Numbered from the stretch's first letter, positions 36,634 to 46,041 are shown. The stretch: DNA of 64,000 bases from CAWIKY01 sp963836905 (GCA_963836905.1 CAWIKY010000006.1:310001-374000); one strand, 5' to 3'. Notes: a model not told the origin generated them from the letters alone. Numbers and translations: made by a program.

Positions 36634-39630
36634 GTGAACGGGAAAACACTTAAATCGCGGCTGCTCGCGACATCGCTTATCGCAGGTATGGTTGCCATGC
36701 CAGCTGTCGGTCAGGTACTTGAAACGACCGAAAACCCTGTCGAGCAAGTGACTCAGGATCGGGTTGCACGTCAGCAGGTTGTCGTTGTTACGGGTACGCG
36801 CATTCAATCGCCAGGTATCGCTTCGTCCAGCCCGATCGCGACGGTCGGCGCAGAAGACCTTGAGGTCGCCCAGATCATCGAGATAGAGCGCCTGTTCAAG
36901 GATCTTCCGATCACGGTTCCTGGCGATGGCCAGAACGTGAACAACGGTACCGCAGGTGCCACAACGATCAACCTTCGTGCACTTGGTACGAACCGTAGCT
37001 TGATCCTTGTTGACGGAAAACGCGTCACGCCTTTCGACATTAACGGCCAAGTCGATGTGTCCAGCATCCCGGTCAACGTGCTCGAGCGTGTTGACGTCGT
37101 CACAGGTGGTGCGTCCGCCGTTTACGGTTCCGACGCTATGGCTGGAGCTATCAACTTCGTCACGAAGACCGAGTTCGCAGGCGTTGAGCTTGATACGAAA
37201 TATACCGTTACCGGCGAAAACGACGGGGAAATCTACGATATTTCGGGCCTGATCGGCGCGAACATGGATGGCGGACGTGGTAACGTTATGCTTTCCCTCA
37301 GCCACACCGACCGGAAGCCTGTCCTTCTTGGTGACCGTGAGCTCGGTCTCTTCGGGATCTCCACCGCTAACGGCCCCAACGTTGGCGGCGCACCCGCTTC
37401 GCCTGATGCAAACTGCGACAACCCGGATACAACGGCCTTCTCGACCGGTGTCGGTTCCACGACCACGATCCCGACGACGCTCGATCTGACCGGCGGTTCG
37501 CTCCAGGTCCGCAATGACGGCACGCTTGGCCCGCGGTGCTCGCGGTTCAACTTTAACCCGTTTAACTACTATCAAACCCCGCAGCAGCGTTACAACGCTT
37601 TCGCGACAGCGCGGTATGAGATCAACGAGAACATTGAAGCATATGCCCGCGCAAATTTCGCGGCGATAAACGTGCGTCAGCAGGTCGCGCCATCGGGTGT
37701 GTTCGGTAACCAGTTTGATGTTCCTCTGCAGAACCCGTTCCTTTCGGACTCTGCGCGTGGATCGATCGTTGGTCAGATCAACACCTTCCTTGCTGCCAAC
37801 CCAACTCTGACGTTGGCCAACGTGAACGTCACAGATCTCAACAATAACGGCGTTTTCGACGTTAATGACCAGATCCGCGTCCCACTCCGCCGCCGTACGG
37901 TTGAACTGGGGCCCCGTTCGAGCAATTATGAGAGCAACAGCTTCCAGTTCACGGCAGGTTTCCGGGGTGATGTCTGGCCGGAATGGACCTACGACCTGTC
38001 ATTCCAGCACGGTGAATCTGACCGGTTGGAAACAAGCCAGGGTTATACCAACGTTGCAAACCTGGCCGTTGCTCTGAATACAGTCAGTGCAACGAGCTGT
38101 ACGACCGCTACAGGACAAACGACCGATGGCTGTGTGCCAATCGATCTCTTCTCCACCGGCTTGGGTTCGATCACGCCGGCAGCCGCTGCATACAGCAGTG
38201 CGACAGCTCTCGAACAGCGCAATTATGTTCAGAATATCTTCTCCGCATCCCTTGCCGGGCCCATGAATTTTCTGAAGTCGCCTGTTGCGGACACTCCGGT
38301 TCAGACCGCCTTCGGCATGGAGTATCGGGAAGAAGAAGGGTCGACGACCCCGGATGAATGCTGGAAACTCGCTCCTTCAAGCTGCCTGGGCGGTGCCGGT
38401 GGTAACCGTCTCCCTGTGTCTTCCTCGTTCGACGTTTGGGAGATCTTCGGTGAAGCAATCGTCCCGATCGTCACTGACCGTCCGTTCTTCAACGATCTGA
38501 ACCTTGAACTTGGTCTTCGTCTCTCCGACTATTCCTCGGTTGGCGATACCGAGACTTGGAAGGTTGGCGTTAACTGGGCGCTTACTGATGAGTTCCGCCT
38601 TCGTGCCATGCAGCAGCAGGCTAGCCGCGCGCCAAATATTGGTGAGCTTGGTGCCCCTGTTACAACGGGTCTCGAGCAACGCATCATTCGATCCGTGCTC
38701 GGATGGCAATCCGAACCCGATCGACGCTTCGCTGGCCGCGCTCTGCGTTGCAACAGGTGTTAATCCGGCTCTCGTCGGTCTCGTAGGCGATATCGTCTCC
38801 GGCCAGATTAACGGCTTCTTCGGTACCGATCAGACGGCTTTGCCGGCTGCGGAAACGGCGGATACCCTGACATTCGGCTTTGTCTATCAGCCTGATTTCA
38901 ACATCGGCCCGTTTGAGAGAACATCGCTTTCGGTTGACTACTTCGATATCGAGATCGAAGACTACATCGGTGACGTTCAGCCGCCCAGGAAATTCTGGAT
39001 GGTTGCTATATCCTTGGTGATTTGAACGAGTGCGCCAAAGTCAATCGCATCGGCGGCAGCTTGGCGACAGCGGGTTCGGGACTTGATCTCTTCACGACCA
39101 ACCTCGACTTCCTTCGCACCGAGGGTATCGACTTCGTCGCAAGCACCAGTGTTGATATGGGTGGTATCGGGCAATTGGAGGTTTCGGGCTTCGCCTCTTA
39201 CCTGCTGACGCAGGAAAGCCAGTCGAGCTCAACGTCCCCGGTGATTGATTGCCTCGGCAAGTTCGGAACGGATTGTGCGCCAACGCCAGAGCTTCGGTTC
39301 ACGCAGCGCACAAGCTTTACGCGTGGCCCCGCAAGTGTTTCGCTTCTCTGGCGCTACATCGGCGAAGTCGAAATTCAGGATACTCAGAAGGTTTCGACCT
39401 TTGACGGCTTCGAAAATATCGACGCGGTCAACTATTTCGACCTGACGGGCAGTTATGACCTGAATGATACGCTTAGCTTCCGGCTTGGCATTCGGAACTT
39501 GCTGGAAGAAGACCAGCCAATCGTCGGTAACGAGGCAGGCTCAACTTCCTTCAACTCGGGCAACACCTTCCCGTCGACCTACGATGTGTTCGGACGTGTT
39601 TACACCTTCGGGATCAACGCCAAATTCTAG
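36634..39630 (+). CDS. Large TonB-dependent receptor (CirA/oar-like), two frameshifts
   Basis: Outer-membrane transporter of about 998 residues, starting with GTG 36634 behind GGAGG. Signal peptide ends AMPAVGQV; TonB-box-like VVVVTGTRI; plug with ATTINLRALGTNRSLILVDGKR and DVVTGGASAVYGSDAMAGAIN; C-terminal aromatic end FGINAKF. This plug type is typical of the large sphingomonad/caulobacter polysaccharide or peptide receptors. The frame changes twice: near 38680 (one surplus base; resumes ASFDPCSDGNPNPIDASLAA) and near 38980 (one missing base; resumes ILDGCYILGDLNECAKVN). The two cancel, and a terminator follows. Substrate unknown. Confidence 0.87.
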
Positions 39631-39651
39631 GCTTTGCCTCGAAATCAGAAC

Positions 39652-39688
39652 AAAGAACGGCGGTCCTTCGGGGTCGCCGTTTTTCTTT
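39652..39688 (+). terminator. Intrinsic terminator after TonB receptor
   Basis: Long stem AAAGAACGGCG ... CGCCGTTTTTCTTT with loop around CCTTCGG, 22 bp after the receptor stop; A-rich and T-rich arms could work in both directions. Confidence 0.85.
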
Positions 39689-39767
39689 GTGGGCGGCGCA
39701 CACATTGACTTACCGGGGCGAACGTGTCGGGTTGCCCCAAGCCTGTGTTGCATGGGAAGGGGTGACC

Positions 39768-40466
39768 ATGATGCGCATTGTCTACTTCTTGGCCGGGCTT
39801 GTTCTCTCCGGCGTCGCGGCTTCCAACCCGGCCCATGCCGCCGCCTGGGTTCAGGAAAAGGGCGGTGTCTATCTTCGCGCCGGACTGGCTGAAGAAGACT
39901 TCTCCGGCTTTACCGCCGTGCGCCGGGACCTCTATGCCGAATACGGCCTGACGGACCGCTGGACTGTCGCGGCAAAATACGAAGAGCAGGATTTCGTGGC
40001 ATCAAACATTTTCGACCGGACGGGCGCGCGCGTCACCCTGCGCAGACAGCTGTACAAGCAGGGCGACTGGTCGGTTGCCGCCGAAGGTGGTTATCTGGAA
40101 GGCGAAGCGATTGGCGGTCTCGCGGGCTGTTCCTCGCCGGGGTTCGAGGCGCGTATCGGGGCGGGACGCGGCCGCGTTCTGGCGAACAATACGGGCTTCG
40201 CAGCGCTGGATCTTGGCGTTCGCTCCCACGAAAACGGCTGCGCTCGCGCACGCCTCGAAACCGTGCTGGGTTATACCGACTGGGACGGCTGGACCTATAC
40301 CGCGCAGGTCTGGCTCGAACGCGGGCAGGGTACGCGGTCCGACAAGGTGGAGCTTCTGGTATCGCGGCTTGTCGGCCCAGTCGAACTCGCGGCCGGGTAT
40401 CGCGTTGAAGTCAGCGGCGCCTTCGAAGAACGCGCCACAGTGCTTGCGATTGCGCTCCGTCTGTGA
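39768..40466 (+). CDS. Putative outer-membrane beta-barrel protein, unknown
   Basis: 232 residues from ATG 39768 (AAGGGG ribosome-binding site). Signal peptide MMRIVYFLAGLVLSGVAA to HAAA. The mature part alternates polar and hydrophobic residues, with Gly/Tyr/Trp-rich strands (VYLRAGLAEEDFSGFTAVRR, DWSVAAEGGYLEG, TVLGYTDWDGWTYTAQVWLE) as in small barrels. It ends in VLAIALRL rather than a terminal Phe. No family recognised. Confidence 0.7.
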   Translation: MMRIVYFLAGLVLSGVAASNPAHAAAWVQEKGGVYLRAGLAEEDFSGFTAVRRDLYAEYGLTDRWTVAAKYEEQDFVASNIFDRTGARVTLRRQLYKQGDWSVAAEGGYLEGEAIGGLAGCSSPGFEARIGAGRGRVLANNTGFAALDLGVRSHENGCARARLETVLGYTDWDGWTYTAQVWLERGQGTRSDKVELLVSRLVGPVELAAGYRVEVSGAFEERATVLAIALRL

Positions 40467-40844
40467 AGGGTGAGAGGTGAGAGCAAGATCCCTCCGCGGT
40501 TGCGAACTTCAATCCCCCCTCTATTTCCCCGTTTTCAAGGGGGAGGGCGGGCCACGAAGCGCTTAGGTGGAACTCCTCCCCATGAACGGGGGCTTGCGAG
40601 CAAGCAAATTGATCCGGCGGATCGATTTCGCGAGAAAGGGGGGGGCAGTCCGCTCATCTGTGATGACGTGATTGGTTTCTGCGAAGACCACATGCACACC
40701 CTCCACGCTACTCAGGGTCAGCCCGGAGTAGCGAACCTGTCCCGGGACTTCCTGCCCAACTGCCCCGCATCCGAAACACCCCTTGGCCATTTGCTGCGAG
40801 GTCTTTAATGTGCACGCCTTCAACAAGCTGACCGCAGGCACCGA
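40467..40844. other. 378-bp non-coding gap with several hairpins
   Basis: No credible gene. Contains a C-rich/G-rich pair (TCCCCCCT near 40513 and AAGGGGGAG near 40537), GCTTGC-GA-GCAAGC (40592-40605) and GATCCG-G-CGGATC (40611-40623). The first 120 bp resemble dispersed intergenic repeats; the rest presumably holds the promoter of the downstream E1-like gene. Confidence 0.5.
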
Positions 40845-43209
40845 ATGCCAGACGATTTTTCCGCTTCCGCAGCCGAGACCGGCACCTACCCGCTTGAGGC
40901 CTTGCGCACGCTTGAGCGTCAGGTCCTGTGGCTGGCGTCCTGGACGATCCACAATGCCAATACGCTCCGCCCGTCGCGCGACGGGCTGAAGGTTGGCGGT
41001 CATCAGGCGTCGTGTGCGTCCATGGCAACGCTGATGACGGCGCTCTACTTCTCCGCCTTGCGGCCGGTGGACCGGGTGGCCGTCAAGCCGCATGCGAGCC
41101 CTCTGCTTCACGCCGTTGAATATCTCTATGGCCGCCAGAGCCTCGATCAGTTGCAGCGGTTTCGCGGTCTTGGCGGAGCGCAATCCTACCCGTCACGCAC
41201 GAAGGATCAGATCCGAGTTGATTTTTCCACCGGGTCGGTTGGTCTTGGCGTGGCGGTCACCGCATTCGGCTCGCTCGTACAGGACATGCTCAGCTCACGC
41301 GGCTGGCTCGCCGAGGATGAGCAGGGCCGTTTCATCTCCCTTATGGGCGACGCGGAGCTGGACGAGGGCAATATCTATGAAGCCCTGATCGAGAGTTACA
41401 AGCACGATGTCCGCAACACCTGGTGGATTGTCGACTATAACCGCCAGAGCCTCGATGCGACCACGCATGAGCGCATGTTCGACCGGTTCGACGACATCTT
41501 CGAGACCGCAGGCTGGGAAGTGATGACCCTGAAATACGGGGCACGTCAGCGCGAAGCCTTTGCCCGCCCGGGCGGCGCGGCATTGCGTGGCTGGATCGAG
41601 ACCTCGCGAAACGACCTGTACGCGGCGCTCACTTATGAAGGCGGCGCGGCCTGGCGCAAACAGCTCGAAAAAGACCTGGCGGGCGAGGCGGAAACGCTCG
41701 CGCTCATAGCCGGTATGGATGACGAGACGCTTGAGCTGGTGATGACAGAGCTCGGCGGCCACTGCATGGAAACGCTGCTGGAGGCGTTCGCGCAGGCCGC
41801 CGTCTCCGATGTTCCGAAATTCATAATCGCTTACACGACCAAGGGGTTTGGCCTCCCGTTCCGCGGCCATAAGGACAATCATGCGGGGCTCATGAACCCG
41901 ACGCAGATCGCTGAATTGCGCGACCGGTTTTCCATACCCGAGGGTGAGGAGTGGGAGCCCTTTGCAGGCGTGCCGGATGCGGATGTCACGGCGGCGCAGG
42001 GAGGTTCTTCAGTCGGCCCCGATGGCGGCGTCGCGCAAGGGGCCACCGCGCTCTCCGGAGCCTGTCTCCGTACCGGGCCTTGCAGACTTTCCGCTGCCGG
42101 AAGGCAGGAACCAGTCAACCCAGGCCGCTTTCGGCAAGATCATGGGCGAGCTCTCCAAGCGCGAGGATGCGTTTGCAGACCGGATCGTCACCACCTCTCC
42201 GGATGTGACCGTCTCCACCAATCTCGGCGCCTTCGTGAACCGGCGCGGAATTTTCGCACGCGAGCCGAAGGAGGACGTCTTCAAATCCATGAAGATCGTC
42301 AGCCCGCAAACCTGGCGTCACGTGACCTCCGGCCAGCATATCGAGCTGGGAATCGCGGAGAACAATCTCTTCCTGATGCTCGCTGCCCTCGGTCTCTCGG
42401 CGGATCTCTTCGGCGAACGCCTCTTTCCCGTCGGCACGGTGTATGACCCGTTCGTTGCGCGCGGGCTCGATGCGCTGAACTATGCCAGTTATCAGGATGC
42501 CCGCTTCATCATTGTCGGCACGCCATCGGGGGTGACGCTTGCACCGGAAGGCGGCGCGCACCAGTCGGTTTCGGCACCATTGATCGGCATGGGCCAGCCC
42601 GGCCTTACCTATTGGGAACCGGCCTTCGCCGATGAAACCGCGCTGATCCTGCGCCATGCCTTCGAACAAATCGAACGCAATGATGGCGGCTCGTCCTATC
42701 TGCGCCTCTCGACCCGGTCGCTCGACCAGCCAGACCGACCGGGAGACGACTGGCAGGAGGGCGCGCTGAAAGGCGGATACTGGCGGGTCAAACCCGAACC
42801 TGATGCACCTGTCTCGATTGTCTATACCGGCGCGCTCGCACCCGAAGCCGAGGCGGCCTTCGAGGCTTTGAAGGAAGACGTTCCGGGGGCCGGGCTTCTG
42901 GCCGTCACCTCACCTGACTTGCTGCACCGGTCATGGATGCGCGGCAAGCGAAAGAAATGGACGGGCGAGGCAGGCGAGGCCAGTCATGTTGGCGACCTTC
43001 TTTCGGTCACCGCGCCGGGTTCGGGCCTTGTCACGCTGGTCGATGGCGCGCCCTCCACGCTCTCCTGGCTCGGCAGCGTCCGGGGCCAGCGCGTAGAAGC
43101 GCTTGGCGTGGAAACTTTCGGACAGACCGGCGACCTGCCCGACCTTTACGCAACGCTCCGGCTCGATGCGGACGCCGTCCTCGACGCCTGCGCTGCGCTT
43201 CTGGCCTAG
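40845..43209 (+). CDS. AceE/transketolase-like thiamine-diphosphate enzyme, frameshifted
   Basis: About 787 residues once joined. ThDP-binding motif GDAELDEGNIYEALIES...VDYNR (GDx-about-27-N) in the first half. The second half carries a transketolase pyrimidine/C-terminal fold (HIELGIAENNLFLMLAALGL, GTPSGVTLAPEGGAHQSVSA). Related to homodimeric pyruvate dehydrogenase E1 (AceE, COG2609) and to transketolases, but shorter than AceE. Substrate cannot be decided. The frame breaks near 41990-42030; the second frame resumes with APMAASRKGPPRSPEPVSVP, and one surplus base explains it. No E2 gene adjoins. Confidence 0.82.
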
Positions 43210-43224
43210 AGACTTCTAAAAGAA

Positions 43225-43240
43225 ATGGTGGGCCCGGAGG
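43225..43240. repeat. Duplicate of tRNA-Ile(CAU) 3' end (att-like repeat, distal copy)
   Basis: ATGGTGGGCCCGGAGG, identical over 16 bp to 44089-44104, which is the 3' end of the tRNA gene. The flanking bases differ on both sides. The copies bracket the toxin-antitoxin pair and lie on the 3' side of the tRNA, the expected position of an attR generated by tRNA-targeting integration. Confidence 0.7.
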
Positions 43241-43250
43241 AAGGGAGGAC

Positions 43251-43287
43251 ATATAAGTCATTGACATATACGTCATTGACTTATACG
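43251..43287 (+). promoter_or_regulatory. Tandem 15-bp repeats upstream of toxin-antitoxin operon (probable autoregulatory operator)
   Basis: ATATAAGTCATTGAC (43251-43265) and ATATACGTCATTGAC (43266-43280), then TTATACG, a third partial copy. TTGACA at 43261-43266 could be a -35 box with TTATAC/TATACG as -10 at short spacing, so bound antitoxin would cover the promoter. Lies 14 bp before the toxin ATG. Confidence 0.65.
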
Positions 43288-43300
43288 CGAGGGTGCGTGG

Positions 43301-43642
43301 ATGGCGAAACAAACGGTCGTTGAAACTCCGGAGTTCATAAAACGGGCACATGCCATAGGAATGTCGAATGAGGACCGTTTGGATGTTATCGACCAACTGG
43401 CGACAAACCCTGAAGCAGGCATCTCGCTCGGCGGTGGCCTGCGTAAAGTCCGGGTCGCAAGGCAGGGCAGCGGAAAGAGCGGAGGCTACCGTGTGCTCCA
43501 CTTCTACCGCTCGTCTGATATGCCACTTTTTCTGCTGACCGTATTCGCCAAGAACGAGAAGACGAATATTTCCCCGTCCGAGAAGAACGATCTGATCAAA
43601 CTGTGCGATCTGATTGCGAAAACCTATGGAGCAAAATCATGA
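43301..43642 (+). CDS. RelE/HigB-type toxin
   Basis: 113 residues, RelE/ParE superfamily (HigB2-like subgroup): ETPEFIKRAHAIGMSNEDRL, GGLRKVRVARQGSGKSGGYR, VLHFYRSSDMPLFLLTVFAK and KNEKTNISPSEKNDLIKL are the family's conserved blocks. Expected to be a ribosome-dependent mRNA endonuclease. Toxin-first order with the antitoxin overlapping by ATGA is typical for HigBA. Preceded by tandem operator-like repeats. Sits inside the direct-repeat-bounded islet next to tRNA-Ile. Confidence 0.88.
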   Translation: MAKQTVVETPEFIKRAHAIGMSNEDRLDVIDQLATNPEAGISLGGGLRKVRVARQGSGKSGGYRVLHFYRSSDMPLFLLTVFAKNEKTNISPSEKNDLIKLCDLIAKTYGAKS

Positions 43643-43941
43643 GCGACGCATACAAGAGCATCAAACAGGGGCTTGAGGGTGCGCTCGCCCACGCCAGGAA
43701 TGAAGATACCGGCGCGCGTGTTCATGAGGTTGAGGTGCCTGACCCGGATGTCGCCTCTATCCGCAAACGCGCGGGTCTTTCTCAAGCCGAGTTTGCCCGT
43801 GATATCGGCATAGCCGTCGGCACATTACGCGGGTGGGAGCAGGGCCGACGAAGGCCGGATGGCCCGGCGCGGGTACTGCTCGCCCTTCTGGAAAAGCGAC
43901 CACACATCGTGAAGGACGAACTCGGACAATCCTCCCGGTAG
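43639..43941 (+). CDS. HigA/NadS-like XRE-family antitoxin
   Basis: 100 residues from ATG 43639, which overlaps the toxin stop (ATGA). N-terminal MSDAYKSIKQGLEGALAHAR, then an XRE helix-turn-helix (RAGLSQAEFARDIGIAVGTL, RGWEQGRRRPDGPARVLLAL). It neutralises the toxin and with it should repress the operon through the repeats at 43251-43287. Confidence 0.9.
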   Translation: MSDAYKSIKQGLEGALAHARNEDTGARVHEVEVPDPDVASIRKRAGLSQAEFARDIGIAVGTLRGWEQGRRRPDGPARVLLALLEKRPHIVKDELGQSSR

Positions 43942-44003
43942 CATATGAAGCCACCGAGTAAACCCGTTTCGCCGGGGCCTCGCCCGCCACGCTTAAAAAA
44001 CAA

Positions 44004-44025
44004 ATAGTCCCACTGGTGGGACTAT
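44004..44025. promoter_or_regulatory. Perfect 22-bp palindrome between antitoxin and tRNA
   Basis: ATAGTCCCAC-TG-GTGGGACTAT: 10-bp perfect arms, with a further half-site GGTGGGAC at 44036-44043. No T-run follows, so it is more operator-like than terminator-like. Located within the direct-repeat-bounded islet, 65 bp from the tRNA 3' end. Confidence 0.55.
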
Positions 44026-44088
44026 CATTCGACGCGGTGGGACAAAAAGTGCGATTAAAGCCAATTAAAACAAGGTCAGGTTCGCATG

Positions 44089-44104
44089 ATGGTGGGCCCG
44101 GAGG
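44089..44104. repeat. att-like repeat, tRNA-proximal copy
   Basis: ATGGTGGGCCCGGAGG, covering the encoded CCA, discriminator and 3' acceptor strand of tRNA-Ile(CAU). Pairs with the identical copy at 43225-43240, 864 bp away. Confidence 0.7.
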
Positions 44105-44166
44105 GACTTGAACCCCCGACCAGACCGTTATGAGCGGTCCGCTCTAACCAACTGAGCTACAGGCCC
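44090..44166 (-). tRNA. tRNA-Ile(CAU)
   Basis: 77-nt cloverleaf on the minus strand: acceptor GGGCCTG / CGGGCCC (one G-T pair), D arm TAGCTCAGTTGGTTAGAGC, anticodon arm GACCG-CTCATAA-CGGTC, T arm GGGGGTTCAAGTCCCTC, discriminator A and encoded CCA. The CAU anticodon with this body fits the lysidine-modified isoleucine tRNA rather than initiator or elongator Met (no mismatched first pair). The 3' 15-16 nt are duplicated at 43225-43240. Confidence 0.9.
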
Positions 44167-44318
44167 TCACAATCGCTTGCGAAGGCGCGCAACCTAGCGT
44201 GAAATCCGCATCTGTCGAGGGGGCTTTCGCCTTGCATGAACGCAGGCTGCAACCGTGCGTCATGAAGAGGTCGCAATCGCGCGCTTGTCTGTCGGCGGAC
44301 ATATCACGGGAGTTCCAT

Positions 44319-45062
44319 ATGAGACATGCCGCCACCGCCCTTGCCGTCGCCTCGATCGCCGCTCTGGGGCTTGCCGCCGCACCGCGTGCCATCGCGCAGG
44401 AGACTGGAAATCACAATTCCATCCAGCCGGAAACAACGCTGAACATCTCGGCGGAGGCCAGCGTCGAGGCTGAACCGGATATTGCCATGCTCTCAGGCGG
44501 CGTGACAACGGAACGCGCCAGCGCAAAGGAAGCGCTCGCCGCCAATTCCGAAGCGATGAACGGGCTGTTCCGCGCGTTCGAAAAGGCCGGTATCGCGAAA
44601 AAGGATATCCAGACCTCCACCTTCTCGCTGCAGCCGCGCTATGAATATCCCAACAATAACAACAAGCGCGAGCAGCGCGAACTGGTCGGCTATACCGCGT
44701 CCAATCAGGTGAGCGTGAAGGTACGCGACATCTCCAAGACCGGCAGCATTATCGATGCGATGGCGTCACAAGGCGGCAACACCTTCAACGGCGTCAGCTT
44801 TGCGGTCGAAGAGCCCAAGGCCCTGCAGGACGAGGCCCGTCGCAAGGCCATGGCCGATGCGCTGGACCGGGCGAACCTCTACGCACAGGCCGCTGGCTAC
44901 AGCATTGGCCGCATTGTGACGATCGACGAGTCCGGAGGGTATTCGCCGCAGCCGCAAATGGCGTCGATGCGCATGATGGCCAGCGATGAGTCGACCCCGA
45001 TCTCCGGCGGCGAAGTCAGCTATTCGGCCAGTGTTAACGTCATGTTCGAGCTGGTGAAATAG
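44319..45062 (+). CDS. SIMPL-domain (DUF541, YggE-like) periplasmic protein
   Basis: 247 residues from ATG 44319 (GGGAG ribosome-binding site). Signal peptide ends APRAIAQE. SIMPL features: LNISAEASVEAEPDIAMLSG, VTTERASAKEALAANSEAMN, IQTSTFSLQPRYEYP, VGYTASNQVSVKVRDISKTG, ARRKAMADALDRANLYAQAA. Family members form oligomeric rings and are linked to oxidative-stress relief; exact role unclear. Monocistronic, between the tRNA and the Fic pair. Confidence 0.9.
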   Translation: MRHAATALAVASIAALGLAAAPRAIAQETGNHNSIQPETTLNISAEASVEAEPDIAMLSGGVTTERASAKEALAANSEAMNGLFRAFEKAGIAKKDIQTSTFSLQPRYEYPNNNNKREQRELVGYTASNQVSVKVRDISKTGSIIDAMASQGGNTFNGVSFAVEEPKALQDEARRKAMADALDRANLYAQAAGYSIGRIVTIDESGGYSPQPQMASMRMMASDESTPISGGEVSYSASVNVMFELVK

Positions 45063-45232
45063 CCGACGCAAACCGCAGCGCAGGCCAGTAAGGCCATTGT
45101 TTGTAGTTGTAGCAAACGCCGATTTTTATCGGCTGATTCAAATTGCCGCCTTACTTTTGTACCATACTGCGTTACCGTCTTTATATTCGTACGATCTGCG
45201 CAATTGGCGTAGATGCTTCATCGGAGGGTGCT

Positions 45233-45415
45233 GTGCTCACAATGGATAAAAATACAGATTCTGATCTCGAAATGAGATTGAAGGAAGCGGCAAAACGTGG
45301 ACCGTCTGAAGCTGAATTAAAAACCCAAAGAATTTCGTTTATCTATTCGGGCTTGCCAAAAAACGGTGGGGCATCAAAGGCAAAAATTCGGGAAATGGTC
45401 GAGAAGGCTTCCTGA
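45233..45415 (+). CDS. Small putative Fic-partner (antitoxin-like) protein
   Basis: 60 residues from GTG 45233, four bases after GGAGGG (ATG 45242 is an alternative). Charged, helical, with SEAELKTQRISFIYSGLP and SKAKIREMVEKAS. It overlaps into the Fic gene region with one base between its stop and the Fic TTG. Such short ORFs commonly precede Fic genes and act as antitoxins in the VbhA/Doc style, but the canonical (S/T)xxxE(G/N) inhibitory motif is not seen in it. Base composition is AT-richer than the surroundings. Confidence 0.65.
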   Translation: MLTMDKNTDSDLEMRLKEAAKRGPSEAELKTQRISFIYSGLPKNGGASKAKIREMVEKAS

Positions 45416-45416
45416 G

Positions 45417-46040
45417 TTGATCCTTTTTGACCTCAATCCAGAAGAGAACACCGAGGCATACCAGAAGCTTCAGGTATCGAATTTGAATAGGCAGTACGAT
45501 TTTCTGAATTCGATTGTCGAAACATCCGTTGACACAGAGCGTCTCTATCTTTCCCAAGCTGTTATCAAGGCTTTCAATTTTCACGCGATCATATGTTTGC
45601 ATGCTGGTGCAGGCGAGTTTCGACGCTATGACGTCGAAATTGGAGGGTCCAAACATATTCCGCCTCACTGGTCTACTGTCCAAGCAAACATGGACGATTT
45701 CGTAAATATGGTGAACCGATATTGGGATGTGACGGACTCGGTAAATTTGGCAGCATTTGCCCTCTGGCGTCTTAATTGGATACATCCATTCGTGAATGGC
45801 AATGGCAGGTCTGCGAGGCTTACCGCTTACTATCTCATTTGCTTGAAAGCTGGTGGAGTTCTTCCTGGTACCATTGCATTACCTGAACTGCTGAAGCGAC
45901 ATCGGGGAGAGCCCGACGATCCATATGTTGCTGCATTGGAGGCCGTTGACGACAGCCTTTTGAGCGGATCAACGGACTTATCGCCGCTAACCAATTTGGT
46001 CAGAGAACTGTTGAAGGAACAGTTGGAAAGCAGTTCCTAG
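45417..46040 (+). CDS. Fic-domain protein (AMPylase type)
   Basis: About 207 residues from TTG 45417 (GAGAAGG upstream); an in-frame GTG at 45366 would overlap the partner gene. Fic core HPFVNGNGRSAR (residues 123-134) matches the full HPFx(D/E)GNGRxxR pattern except that Asn replaces the acidic residue. The N-terminal helix carries SVDTER (Ser37-Glu41), matching the SxxxE part of the inhibitory motif but with Arg in place of Gly/Asn. Would transfer AMP or another nucleotide to Ser/Thr/Tyr of a target. Low GC relative to flanks suggests horizontal acquisition. Convergent with the carboxyltransferase gene, one base between stops. Confidence 0.85.
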   Translation: MILFDLNPEENTEAYQKLQVSNLNRQYDFLNSIVETSVDTERLYLSQAVIKAFNFHAIICLHAGAGEFRRYDVEIGGSKHIPPHWSTVQANMDDFVNMVNRYWDVTDSVNLAAFALWRLNWIHPFVNGNGRSARLTAYYLICLKAGGVLPGTIALPELLKRHRGEPDDPYVAALEAVDDSLLSGSTDLSPLTNLVRELLKEQLESSS

Positions 46041-46041
46041 C

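Noticed and set aside
40470..40808. Putative 112-residue gene before the E1-like gene
   Set aside because: Runs through intergenic hairpins and repeats, lacks a ribosome-binding site and any family resemblance.
43225..43240. A second tRNA gene or tRNA fragment gene
   Set aside because: Only 16 bp match the 3' end of tRNA-Ile; no D, anticodon or T arm is present, so it is better read as an att-like duplication.
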